From Chitinophaga filiformis (lineage in GTDB: Bacteria; Bacteroidota; Bacteroidia; Chitinophagales; Chitinophagaceae): a stretch of DNA of 64,000 nucleotides. The stretch is from the NCBI RefSeq assembly GCF_900102545.1, contig NZ_FNBN01000002.1, forward strand, positions 1,276,264 to 1,340,263, in the 5' to 3' direction. Made by a program: the position numbers and the translations under genes. Of the stretch, positions 18,802 through 27,887 are shown one piece after another. Each line of letters begins with the position of its first letter. Positions within the stretch are counted from its first letter, which is position 1. The notes under the pieces are model-generated. The model had not been told where the DNA came from. It ran no database searches and worked only from the letters and a program-made list of their open reading frames with translations.

Positions 18802-19060
18802 GTTGCTGACGGCCGCCAGAATTAAATTGATTGACAGCCGCCAGGATGATTATTTCAGTTTTAACGTTAACCTGCCGTCCAATCAGCGCCCGGGAGGATT
18901 CCGCAGTGCAATATCTATCCCAGTCACAGCTTAAATTATTACCTGTAACCGGAGTATTCCTAAATGCACTGGCTCTGGGCTTATTATCTTTTGAACTAAT
19001 AAAATCCACGCCTACACGACAGAAGACGTGGTCTTGATTTGGGATAAATAATTTTTCCAT
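18725..19060 (-). pseudogene. Small unknown gene, probably truncated at the 3' end
   Basis: 111 codons. The first ~60 residues (IPNQDHVFCRVGVDFIS, NKPRASAFRNTP, LSCDWDRYCTAESSRALIG) look like a widespread small family of unknown function whose members carry a Ser-x-Asp-Trp-x-x-Tyr-x-Thr/Ser-Pro-Glu-like core. After ~residue 63 the sequence stops looking conserved and runs 77 bases into the antisense of the HxlR gene. It follows the next gene upstream by 7 bases, as in a two-gene module. Most likely the 3' part was lost by deletion next to HxlR; an intact but divergent gene is possible. Confidence 0.5.
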
Positions 19061-19067
19061 ATTTTGG

Positions 19068-19574
19068 TTACAAACAGTTTTTCATCCAGATAGCTAAATG
19101 CTCTTTTACTTCTTTAACGTCAACATTTCCTTTAATACTATCCTCATCTGCATATCTATCACCATAGAACGATGCTTCATGAGGATGTTTCTCATTAAAG
19201 TTAATCAGCAATCTTCCCTTTGAAGTTCTCCATTCCAGATCAATAGATCCATCCCGTAAAGGATTGATCTCTGGAAGATCAAAAGAAAAACCATAACGCT
19301 GATCAATATATTTGACATATGCCCTCAGAAAAGAAGTAGCAGTTTCCCAGATAGCCTTATTTACAGGCGAGCCATCTTCTCCATCCCAACCCTCTTCAAG
19401 GGTCAAAATATACTGGGACTGGTCAATAAGTTCTTCCACTTTATGCTGCATTTTATTACCCTTTAATGCCTGATGAAAAGGGATAAGCACAGGATGGTGC
19501 CATAAGCGAGACAATGTAAAATTGGGCCACTGCTTTGCTGGAATTGGGTTAGGCCCCGCTGTAATTTCTGCCAT
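19068..19574 (-). CDS. Hypothetical protein, first gene of a small two-gene module
   Basis: 168 residues from the ATG at 19574 (MAEITAGPNPIP); an upstream in-frame ATG at 19625 would add 17 AT-rich codons without homology-like character. Contains ILTLEEGWDGEDGSPVN, a motif I associate with a broadly distributed small family of unknown function, and a C-terminal ligand- or protein-binding-like alpha/beta part (GRLLINFNEKHPHEASFYGDR). No signal peptide. Followed 7 bases later by the partner at 18725-19060. A toxin-antitoxin-like or immunity-like pairing is conceivable from the layout, but unsupported by motifs. Confidence 0.7.
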   Translation of the reverse strand: MAEITAGPNPIPAKQWPNFTLSRLWHHPVLIPFHQALKGNKMQHKVEELIDQSQYILTLEEGWDGEDGSPVNKAIWETATSFLRAYVKYIDQRYGFSFDLPEINPLRDGSIDLEWRTSKGRLLINFNEKHPHEASFYGDRYADEDSIKGNVDVKEVKEHLAIWMKNCL

Positions 19575-19741
19575 AAAATTAAGTTGTTTTGAATTGGTTA
19601 AAAAAAGCATAACAAACAATAACAACCTTATTTAAAGCTTATCTATCGATAACTTTTGCAATACTATTACTTATCTCAATACAAAACAAAAAAATTCAAC
19701 AAATTCATTTCCACAATTTCACCAATTATCATCCTGCAAAT

Positions 19742-19770
19742 AAAAAACCCGGCTTGACTGCCGGGCTTTT
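19742..19770 (-). terminator. Terminator of the second SusCD operon
   Basis: Stem CCCGGC/GCCGGG (19748-19753 and 19760-19765) flanked by A-run and T-run; on the minus strand it ends in TTTTTTA just after the SusD stop. Confidence 0.8.
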
Positions 19771-19784
19771 ATCATCATCTGAAA

Positions 19785-21608
19785 TCAATAACCATGGTTC
19801 TGATAGTAACTTCCCCCCGACTCCAGTGTATTCAGGAAGGCCGTTGGTATCGGCCGCACTTCATGCTGATTATCGGTAAAGAACTGCCCTACATCCGGAT
19901 TAGTTTCCATCAGATAAATCTTGTTTAGTTTCTTCGTCCGCTTTAAATCATAAAACCTTACATATTCCCCACATAATTCCCGTGCGCGTTCATCCAGCAC
20001 CGTTTGAACAGTTACAGCTCCTGGTAAAGGAATAGCACCGGCTCTCGTTCTGACCTTATTGATGTACTGTGCCGCATTTCCGCCTCCATTGGCATAAATA
20101 TCGGCTTCCGCAGCAATCAGGTATACTTCAGACATCCGCATCATAAATGTGGCATTTAAATTACCGTAACGGTTGTTGGAGGCATTATTCGTATAGTAGT
20201 TACTGCTGTTATGCTTGGTCAGGGAGGGATAGAAACTGAAGAAAGGATTGGTAGTTAATGTTCCTCCTCCGTCCAATGGCCTGTTCACCCTGTTGTACTG
20301 CATCTTCACCGATTTCTTTGCAGCATCATATACATCCGAATAATCCACTACCAGGTATGGCTGAGAGAGTTTATCCGCCACTTTTTCAGCATAATCCGGA
20401 TCATTGGGATGAACGAAATCAATAGCCGGAGCATCCTGCGCAAGCGTTGTGCTGGTAGTGACGGCTGTTGAACGGTCGAAGATCTTCAGCGCTGCGTCCG
20501 TCCATGTATAGGAAGATTTATTGACAGTCCATGAGGTCTGAAATGATTTATGGTACCGGGGATCGAGTGTACCATTATCCTGCACAAATAAGTTGAGCAT
20601 ATAGGCTGTCGGCATGAACTGGCCTCCGGAACGACGCCCCCAGGTAGTATAGTCAGCACCCTGTTGCTGTATTGCGCCAAAATCTGTCACTACGCAATAA
20701 AACAGTTCATTATTCATATTCATGTACCAGGCATTATTGCTTACACCTCCCACTACAAAACGATGTGACCATAACGATTCCTTATTGCTGTAATTGTTGG
20801 CTTCCAGGAACACATCATCGAATGTCTGATAGAGATAGGTATTATACTTGCTGCCACCACTTTCGCAATCATCAATCAACAGCTTAGCCGTTTCCAGTGC
20901 TTTCGCCGCCATAGACTTTGTCTCGTCGTATTCAACAGTCTGCAGACAAGCCCTCGCAAGGAAACCCAATGCCGATTTTTTCGAAGGCTTGGTGATCCCA
21001 TTATTCACCGGCAACCACTTAACGGCAAATTCCAGGTCGGGAATGATCACATTCTTATAGATATCCAACGGAGCGGATCTTTCAGGATGCAGATTAACAG
21101 TGACAGTTGGTGCTGTTGTGACAGTTACTCCCCCGAATTGTTCTACAAGATTATAATAATACATCGCCCGCAGGAAATAGGCTTCGGCTACCATTTCGTT
21201 CTTTTTCTCAGGCGTTGTAAACGGCGCAATATCTGCATACTTAATAGCAGTATTACAGGAGCCTATACCATCATAACAGGCATTCCATACTCCATTTCCT
21301 GTGGTCAGGCTCATCGTGGCGCCGGCTCCATACTTAAAGAACTGGGAGAACGATACACCATTCTTCTGGTAAGTCCATAGATCTGTACCGCCTTCACAAA
21401 GCATCATCCATTGGTTATACCCGTACAGCTGGCGCTCCATACCGAAATAACAGTTATTGACAAGATTTCTGTATCCGTCAACGGAGGAAGCAGCGACCGA
21501 TTCGATTGTAAATCCGGATGGATTCACTTCTTCCAGTGAGCAGGAAGAAAGACCGGTGAGTATTGATAACAGCAGTAGTAATATTTTATGTTTCATTTTC
21601 GTCAGCAT
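19785..21608 (-). CDS. RagB/SusD family outer-membrane lipoprotein
   Basis: 607 residues as opened; Met5 (21596) is an equally good start and gives a cleaner lipoprotein signal (LSILTGLSSC). Conserved SusD features: AEAYFLRAMYYYNLVEQFGGV near the N-terminus, and MRMSEVYLIAAEADIYANGG plus VRTRAG and an AREL...RFYDLKR motif near the C-terminus, ending in the usual RPIPTAFLNTLE. Binds substrate for the adjacent SusC. Start overlaps the SusC stop by one base if 21608 is used. No enzyme gene adjoins the pair; a two-component system lies upstream on the same strand. Confidence 0.95.
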   Translation of the reverse strand: MLTKMKHKILLLLLSILTGLSSCSLEEVNPSGFTIESVAASSVDGYRNLVNNCYFGMERQLYGYNQWMMLCEGGTDLWTYQKNGVSFSQFFKYGAGATMSLTTGNGVWNACYDGIGSCNTAIKYADIAPFTTPEKKNEMVAEAYFLRAMYYYNLVEQFGGVTVTTAPTVTVNLHPERSAPLDIYKNVIIPDLEFAVKWLPVNNGITKPSKKSALGFLARACLQTVEYDETKSMAAKALETAKLLIDDCESGGSKYNTYLYQTFDDVFLEANNYSNKESLWSHRFVVGGVSNNAWYMNMNNELFYCVVTDFGAIQQQGADYTTWGRRSGGQFMPTAYMLNLFVQDNGTLDPRYHKSFQTSWTVNKSSYTWTDAALKIFDRSTAVTTSTTLAQDAPAIDFVHPNDPDYAEKVADKLSQPYLVVDYSDVYDAAKKSVKMQYNRVNRPLDGGGTLTTNPFFSFYPSLTKHNSSNYYTNNASNNRYGNLNATFMMRMSEVYLIAAEADIYANGGGNAAQYINKVRTRAGAIPLPGAVTVQTVLDERARELCGEYVRFYDLKRTKKLNKIYLMETNPDVGQFFTDNQHEVRPIPTAFLNTLESGGSYYQNHGY

Positions 21609-24600
21609 TAAAAGGTGATATTCATACCAAATACAAAAGTGGCAAACAGCGGAAAAGAGTCAGATCCTCCTGTTTCAGGATCTGTTCCCTTCAAATCCTT
21701 ATTCTTAGTATATATCAGCGGATTATAGGCTGTAGCATAAAGACGGCCTTTCGTCACGTGGGTATATTTCATCATCCTTTCCGGGAAAGTATAACCTAAT
21801 GTAATTGTCTTCAGCTTAATGAAAGAGCCATCCACATACTTAAGCGATTCAATACCTGTTGTGCTGCTGATACCGGGACGGGGGTAACGTGCCGACTGAT
21901 TCTCAGGCGTCCAGTAATTAATACCGGCAGGCTGCCCGTCGTCGGTAGTAGAATACCATCCCAACAGGCTGCTGTTGATCATTTGGCCCCAGCGTATCAT
22001 TGTAAATAAACCCAGGTCGAAGTTTCGGTAGGTGAAGTTATTGTTGATACCGAGCAGCCATTTAGGTACTGCAGATCCCAAAACCATACGGTCATTGTCT
22101 GAATAAGGATGTACCCCCTTATCCCCTACTCCATTGGCATCAAATTTTTCTTTGGTGGCCACCTTTACAAAGCCAGGTTTGGCCCCGTATAAAGTGGCAG
22201 TGGCCTCCTCGTTCGAGGACCAGATACCCAGGTATTTGTAGTCGTAATGGGTATCTATCGGTTCGCCGACAAACAGTTTTTCGGCAATCACATTTCCATC
22301 TGGCAGGCTGACAATCTTCTCTTTATTCTTTGTGAAAGAGAAGGCGGTGCTCCACTCAAAGTCACGTTGGACGATGTTACGCGTCCTGAGCGTGATTTCC
22401 AGTCCTTTGTTGTTGGTCTCTCCGATGTTCTGCCAGGTAGTCATAGGTGATGCCCATGCCGTCAGTCCGGAGGTAATGGGTAAAGTACGCTTAAAGAGCA
22501 GTCCCTTAGTAGTTGTATTATAGGCGTCGATAGCAAGATCTACACGGCCTTTCCATAATGACAGGTCTAATCCGATGTTCAGGTTATAACTTCTCTCCCA
22601 ACCGATAGTTGGATTAGAATAGGTACCATAATTCTGCACGTTAGGAACCAGTTTGCCATCCAGGGAAACCGCCTGGTACATATACGCCTGCGTTTTGGAA
22701 GAATATGCAGACATACCGCCCGAGTTACCGGTTACGCCATATCCTGCGCGCAGCTTCATGTCGCTGAGCCAGTTAGTGGTAGTACTCATGAATGGCTCAT
22801 CCGAGATACGCCATGCCACAGCAGCAGCGGGGAATGCACTCCATTTGTGCCCTGCCGCGAGATGAGAAACGCCATCCCACCTGTTGGTGAGCGTTAACAG
22901 GTATTTGCCCCTGAAGCTGTAGTTAATCCTGCCGGCGAAAGACATCCTTTGTTTCTGCTCATAAGAAGACGCATTGCCGGTTTTCTGGGTACCGTTACCG
23001 ATATTGTAAAACAGGTAATAATCCAGGTTCTGACCCTGTCCCAGCGAGTTGTTGTAATCTGCACTGTTCTTCGCCCAGGAGGTAATGCCAGTCACCGTCA
23101 GTTGATGGTCTGCAGCGAATGTTTTATTGTAAGTCAGGATGTTCTCCCAGGTATAACCATAACTGAATCCATTATAGATAGCGGCCAGCGGCGCGGCATA
23201 GCCGGATACCACATTGGACACTGCCTGTTTACCCCAGTATTTCCCGTTGCGGTAGTTGTTGAGCGTAGCGCCCATCACAGAACGGAAAGACAGGTCCTTT
23301 AGGGGTTTCAGCTCCACATAACCATTCAGGTTGGCAAAAGTAGTACGCGTGTTATCGGCAAACTGGTCGGGCAGCTGATCACCAAGAGGTGTTGTTTCAC
23401 CGGTTACATATACAGTGTTGATATTTCCGTGTTCATCGTAGGGATCTCCCAAAGGCAACGCCGACAATGATTTTGTAAAGATGTTCTTTGCACGCAGGTT
23501 CTGGATGGTATAGTTCACATTGATGTTCGTACCTATTTTCGCCCATTTTGTGGCATCGTGATCCAGGTTCATCCGCACACCATAGCGGTTCTGATTCTCT
23601 TTGCTCAATATGCCTTCCTCTTTAGTATAGGTGAATGAAGTATATATCCTGGTCTTCGCACTACCATCGGTAAATGAAAGATTATACTTCTGCTGTGTAG
23701 CTGTATTGTCCGTGATCAGTCCTACCCAATCAATCCACTTATTCTTGTTATAGGCATCGAGTACGGCTTCTGTGGTGAAGATCTGGGACATGTCCTGCGG
23801 GTATTCACCGTTTACCGTACGATACAGTTCCCTGCGATATTTCACATACTCATCGCCGGTCATACCATGAAAGAAGTGCGGACTGCCACTCAGTCCGTAA
23901 AACACGTCCAGGTTCATAGAAGACTTGTTTGCCTTTCCTTTTTTTGTAGTGATAATAACGACGCCATTGGAACCTGCTGAACCATAAATAGCGGTGGAAG
24001 ACGCATCTTTCAGGATGTCTATACTCGCAATATCAGAAGGGTTTATCTGGTCGTATGTACTCTGAATACCATCTACTATAAATAGCGGAGAATTATCACC
24101 GTAAATGGAGCGGTTGCCACGCAACAGGATATCTACGTTAGTACCTACAGCGCCCGAACTTCTCATGATATCCATACCAGCTACTTTTCCCTGCAGGGCT
24201 TCCATTACATTATTTACCGGGGTGGCGGTGATATCTGCTTCTTTGATAGACACCACACTACCTGTCAGGTCCCGTTTTTTAACCGTACCGTAGGCGATGA
24301 CCACACTTTCTCCCAATTCCTTTACTGTCGGACTTAATATAATGTTCAGATACAGCTGGTCTCCTTCCGTGGCCTGTAAGGCATTCCCTTCAATTTCTTT
24401 TACAACAGCCGCTGTATATCTGTTATCAGCATGGTGTACCATAATCTCCATCACATTATATCCTACACTTGATACTACCAGCAAGGTATTTTCGGTAACA
24501 GGAGAAAGTGTAAAAGTACCTTCTGTATTAGTAAGCGCTCCTACATTAGAACCCTTTACGCGGACGGAAACGGCGATCAGTGGGTTTCCGTCTTTGTCAG

Positions 24601-24718
24601 TGATTTTACCCTTAATGGTCACAGGAGGGGCTGTGGGTTTCTTAAAAGGAAGCGGTGGGCCGGCATAGGCGCCAAGGACGCAGATTGCCGTAACAAGCAG
24701 CATTGTTAGTTTTTTCAT
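21608..24718 (-). CDS. SusC/RagA family TonB-linked outer-membrane receptor
   Basis: 1036 residues from the ATG at 24718 (MKKLTMLLV signal peptide); an earlier in-frame ATG at 24754 lacks a signal-like start. Carboxypeptidase-regulatory-like domain (VTIKGKITDKDGNPLIAVSV), TonB box region (VVIAYGTVKKRDLTGSV), plug with PLFIVDGIQ and DASSTAIYGSAGSNGVVII, and a C-terminal barrel ending in FVFGMNITF. Unlike the first SusC, it has an extra ~20-residue insert before the TonB box (EGNALQATEGDQLYLNI). Translocates SusD-bound ligand. Confidence 0.95.
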   Translation of the reverse strand: MKKLTMLLVTAICVLGAYAGPPLPFKKPTAPPVTIKGKITDKDGNPLIAVSVRVKGSNVGALTNTEGTFTLSPVTENTLLVVSSVGYNVMEIMVHHADNRYTAAVVKEIEGNALQATEGDQLYLNIILSPTVKELGESVVIAYGTVKKRDLTGSVVSIKEADITATPVNNVMEALQGKVAGMDIMRSSGAVGTNVDILLRGNRSIYGDNSPLFIVDGIQSTYDQINPSDIASIDILKDASSTAIYGSAGSNGVVIITTKKGKANKSSMNLDVFYGLSGSPHFFHGMTGDEYVKYRRELYRTVNGEYPQDMSQIFTTEAVLDAYNKNKWIDWVGLITDNTATQQKYNLSFTDGSAKTRIYTSFTYTKEEGILSKENQNRYGVRMNLDHDATKWAKIGTNINVNYTIQNLRAKNIFTKSLSALPLGDPYDEHGNINTVYVTGETTPLGDQLPDQFADNTRTTFANLNGYVELKPLKDLSFRSVMGATLNNYRNGKYWGKQAVSNVVSGYAAPLAAIYNGFSYGYTWENILTYNKTFAADHQLTVTGITSWAKNSADYNNSLGQGQNLDYYLFYNIGNGTQKTGNASSYEQKQRMSFAGRINYSFRGKYLLTLTNRWDGVSHLAAGHKWSAFPAAAVAWRISDEPFMSTTTNWLSDMKLRAGYGVTGNSGGMSAYSSKTQAYMYQAVSLDGKLVPNVQNYGTYSNPTIGWERSYNLNIGLDLSLWKGRVDLAIDAYNTTTKGLLFKRTLPITSGLTAWASPMTTWQNIGETNNKGLEITLRTRNIVQRDFEWSTAFSFTKNKEKIVSLPDGNVIAEKLFVGEPIDTHYDYKYLGIWSSNEEATATLYGAKPGFVKVATKEKFDANGVGDKGVHPYSDNDRMVLGSAVPKWLLGINNNFTYRNFDLGLFTMIRWGQMINSSLLGWYSTTDDGQPAGINYWTPENQSARYPRPGISSTTGIESLKYVDGSFIKLKTITLGYTFPERMMKYTHVTKGRLYATAYNPLIYTKNKDLKGTDPETGGSDSFPLFATFVFGMNITF

Positions 24719-24961
24719 AAACGTTATTTTATTACTAGCATGATAAATCAGCATGGGTTATCGCATGCGTATGGCATGGCTGGTTGGGCTATTTCCGTGG
24801 AATTACTGCAATAGGTTTTCTGACTCCCAATATAGGTACGCACTTATAACATAGAATTTCTACACGGCACGTAGGTTTTCAAACGGCCCTTCTGGCAATA
24901 AAAGTAATAAATTGGGTGTAAATATGACACTATTTGAAAATAATTTTTCGCAGTGGATAAC

Positions 24962-25723
24962 TTACAACTGTTTTAACCAGTCCAGGAATTGAGACATTTT
25001 TTCTTTACTGATAGTGATGGTTTCCTGTGTAGGAATAGATAAGGTAACTGACAGCTTACGGGAGAGATAGCCGGACGCATCCAGTACCGCCTTTCTATTC
25101 ACGAGGAACTGGCGGTTTGCCCTGAAGAATAGTGGCTCTGTTAATTTGCCCAGTTCTTCCATATTCTTATTGATGAGATAAACCTGTTTGTCGAAAGTAG
25201 TCAGGTTTACAACGCCGTTCTTCAGGTAAAAAAAGGCAATATTGTTGATAGCTATTGGCAGGATCTTATCTTTCTGGTATACCAGCACAGCGCCGGAATC
25301 GACTGCCTTCTTCGATACAAAAAGCTGTTCCAGCGTTTTATATGACAGGGCATTCCCCGCCGTTCTCCCTGTAAAGGCCAGGTATTTGTTAATAGCAGCA
25401 GCCACCGCTTCTGTGGTAAAAGGCTTCAGAATGTAATCAATTCCATTGGCCTTAAATGCCCGCAGAGCATATTCATCAAAAGCAGTACAAAATATGACAG
25501 GTACATCTATTTCCAGCCTGGAGAATATTTCAAAGCTTAGCCCATCTCCCAGCTGAATATCTGAGAAGATAAGATCTGCATAACATCCTTCATTGAAATA
25601 ACTGATGCTTTCCTTCACCGTGGTTAATATTTTCTCAATCTGCGCTTCGGGAAACAATTGCTCAATTGTCTGGGCAAGGTCCCTCGCAGTTACTTTTTCA
25701 TCTTCTATGATCACCAGCTTCAT
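24962..25723 (-). CDS. LytTR family response regulator
   Basis: 253 residues. REC domain (1-~120) with acidic pocket EDE at 7-9, phospho-acceptor Asp55 (FSDIQ), CTAFDEYA switch region and Lys in LKPF. C-terminal LytTR DNA-binding domain (~150-250) with NLTTFDKQVYLINKNMEEL and FFRANRQFLVNRKAV. Works with the histidine kinase whose gene overlaps its start by 26 bases. Position directly upstream of the second SusCD operon on the same strand suggests, but does not prove, that it regulates it. Confidence 0.95.
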   Translation of the reverse strand: MKLVIIEDEKVTARDLAQTIEQLFPEAQIEKILTTVKESISYFNEGCYADLIFSDIQLGDGLSFEIFSRLEIDVPVIFCTAFDEYALRAFKANGIDYILKPFTTEAVAAAINKYLAFTGRTAGNALSYKTLEQLFVSKKAVDSGAVLVYQKDKILPIAINNIAFFYLKNGVVNLTTFDKQVYLINKNMEELGKLTEPLFFRANRQFLVNRKAVLDASGYLSRKLSVTLSIPTQETITISKEKMSQFLDWLKQL

Positions 25724-26750
25724 TACTTAGCACTTTAATACTTACGGAAAATTTTTTATTATCCTGACGAATGATCACTTCTTCATCGGACAATATCCTA
25801 TATCTTTCAATCAGGTTAATCAGCCCTTTACCACTTGGTCCGTCGATATGTGTTCTCAGCTGTAGATTATTCTCTATGATAATCCGGTCATCTTTATAAA
25901 ACACGCTGATCATCAGCGGTGAACATTCGGTCACCTCGTTATGTTTGATAGCATTTTCTATTAATGACTGTATAGAAAATGGCGGTACGGCGCCCCTCAG
26001 CAGCACGTGATCCGGGATATCGATCGTGCAAAGCAATGCATCTTCAAAGCGGATCTTTTGCATTTCAAGATAGTCATTACAGAGTTTAATTTCTTCCTGC
26101 AGGAGTGAAATCTGGGATTGCTGCTCTACCAGCGATGCCCGAAAAAAATTGACAAGATGGGAAAGGTAGGCCTCTCCTGCACGTACGTCTGTCTTGTACA
26201 GGCTTTTCAACATACTTAATGCATTGAAAAGAAAGTGGGGATGTATCTGTTGTTTCAGCAGGAGGTTCGCCGATTCAAGATTGGCTACCCGCAGGCGGGA
26301 GTTTTCAAGATCTGTATTTGTCTTTTCGTAACGGAGGATGACAATATTCTGTACAATGATGACCAGGCTGTTATTGATAAATCCCTGTACAAGAATAGAT
26401 TCAATGCGTTCCAGGGGATTCAGTGAAATACTGACCGGCAGTGATAAATATAATTCCAGAGGGGCGGTACAAAAACAAAGGACCATCGAGAAAAGATATC
26501 CTGCAGTATAGCGGACAAACCTCTTCCCTTTTAAAGTTGCGGAAGACATGTGCTTATCCACCAGTATTATTATCCAGACATTGACGAAACCGATCAGAGA
26601 AAAGCGAAGACCTGTAAAAATAGCATAAAAAAGAGGTGCGCTACTCGCACCTTTAGAAATATTGAGAATCATGAAGGCGGAGGCAGCGGCGATCAGCCCC
26701 GCTATCCAGGTGTACCTGATCATATCCCTCTTTAATGGATTGACGTTCAT
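25698..26750 (-). CDS. LytS-like membrane sensor histidine kinase
   Basis: 350 residues. Four to five membrane helices in the first ~140 residues without an extracellular sensor domain, a short coiled linker (TDLENSRLRVANLESANLL), then the His_kinase domain with QQIHPHFLFNALSML (phospho-acceptor His172) and a GHKL ATPase part (SLIENAIKHNE N-box, GPSGKGLINLIERY G-box). Phosphorylates the overlapping LytTR regulator. This architecture is standard in Chitinophagaceae and commonly of unknown signal. Confidence 0.94.
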   Translation of the reverse strand: MNVNPLKRDMIRYTWIAGLIAAASAFMILNISKGASSAPLFYAIFTGLRFSLIGFVNVWIIILVDKHMSSATLKGKRFVRYTAGYLFSMVLCFCTAPLELYLSLPVSISLNPLERIESILVQGFINNSLVIIVQNIVILRYEKTNTDLENSRLRVANLESANLLLKQQIHPHFLFNALSMLKSLYKTDVRAGEAYLSHLVNFFRASLVEQQSQISLLQEEIKLCNDYLEMQKIRFEDALLCTIDIPDHVLLRGAVPPFSIQSLIENAIKHNEVTECSPLMISVFYKDDRIIIENNLQLRTHIDGPSGKGLINLIERYRILSDEEVIIRQDNKKFSVSIKVLSNEAGDHRR

Positions 26751-27037
26751 GTTATAAAGATAGCATATTTGTCAGTCCGGGCGGTGATGGAGAAGCCATG
26801 AAACGGACAAAACAGGCTTTTAAACACCCTATTTTCGATTGAAGCGATTCCGGCCTGTTATTACAGCCAAAATCCCCCCGATGGAATATAGCCTTGTTTA
26901 CCTGCCTCGTGAGGCATTTTGTCCGCTTCGTTCACTTTCCGCTCTCCGCCGGCTTCCAAAACTACCACCTTTGACCCGGCTAATACTTAAACCACCCTCC
27001 GGGGGATCATTAATGTCGAAAACCAGAAAAAGAAATC

Positions 27038-27619
27038 ATGAAAAAGTTACTCTTCATTTGCCTGGTGCTGCTATCAACAAAGGGCTTCAGTCAAAGTTTT
27101 TTAAACCGCTTCGAATTCGGATTGAAGGCGGGCGCCAACTACAGTAATTTCACCAACACCGATTTTGCAACAGATCCATTAGTTGGATTCCATGCCGGCG
27201 CTACCGTTGCTTTTAAAATCACAGACAATTTCCTGGTACAGGAAGAATTCCTATTCTCTTCCCAGGGAGCAAAGATCAAAGGCGATGCAAATGTGTTTGG
27301 CAACAATGATATCAAGCTTTACTACATTTCCGTCCCTTTCCTGGCTAAATACCGGACAAACTTTGGTCTTTATATTGAAGCAGGGCCACAGGTAGGCATG
27401 AAAGCCAAAGAGGAAGTGAAGGGACTTACTTTCGGTGAATTTGCAAAGAAACTGGACCTCGCTGCGGCAGGTGGTATTGGCTACCAGTCTCCAATAGGAC
27501 TTGGTATCGGCGTAAGGTACATTTATGGAATATCTAAGGTGGGGGACTTTGATATTGCCAATATAAAGACAGATTTCAGGTCTAACGTGGCGCAGGCAAG
27601 TATCTTCTATGTCTTCTAA
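27038..27619 (+). CDS. Outer-membrane beta-barrel protein (PorT-like)
   Basis: 193 residues: signal peptide (to SFS), then alternating beta strands with FGLKAGANYSNF at the start of the barrel and a C-terminal aromatic residue (ASIFYVF). This is the outer-membrane beta-barrel family (PF13568-like) abundant in Bacteroidota, of mostly unknown function. Monocistronic with its own terminator. It shows no transporter or enzyme signature. Confidence 0.9.
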   Translation: MKKLLFICLVLLSTKGFSQSFLNRFEFGLKAGANYSNFTNTDFATDPLVGFHAGATVAFKITDNFLVQEEFLFSSQGAKIKGDANVFGNNDIKLYYISVPFLAKYRTNFGLYIEAGPQVGMKAKEEVKGLTFGEFAKKLDLAAAGGIGYQSPIGLGIGVRYIYGISKVGDFDIANIKTDFRSNVAQASIFYVF

Positions 27620-27650
27620 GGTATGACAGGTATCAACGGGACAGAAAGAG

Positions 27651-27682
27651 GCGTCTTCATTGTCAAATGAGGCGCCTTTTTT
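27651..27682 (+). terminator. Probable terminator after the beta-barrel gene
   Basis: Imperfect stem AGGCG...CGCCT with inner complementarity TTCATT/AAATGA followed by TTTTTT, ~30 bases after the stop. Confidence 0.65.
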
Positions 27683-27887
27683 CATTGAATATCAGTCGCT
27701 GCGAACACACTCATATCAGATAGTATAAAAAGACTATGCAAATGCCATCAGCTTTAGTCTTAGGGGTCGCGTGCTGCAGTAATATTACAGCAACAATTAG
27801 TAACTTACATGGCATATGCGCTCAGGTTAACCTATAAAACATTCAACCCGACACGCTCATTTTACATAAATTTCAAACCATTATTTT

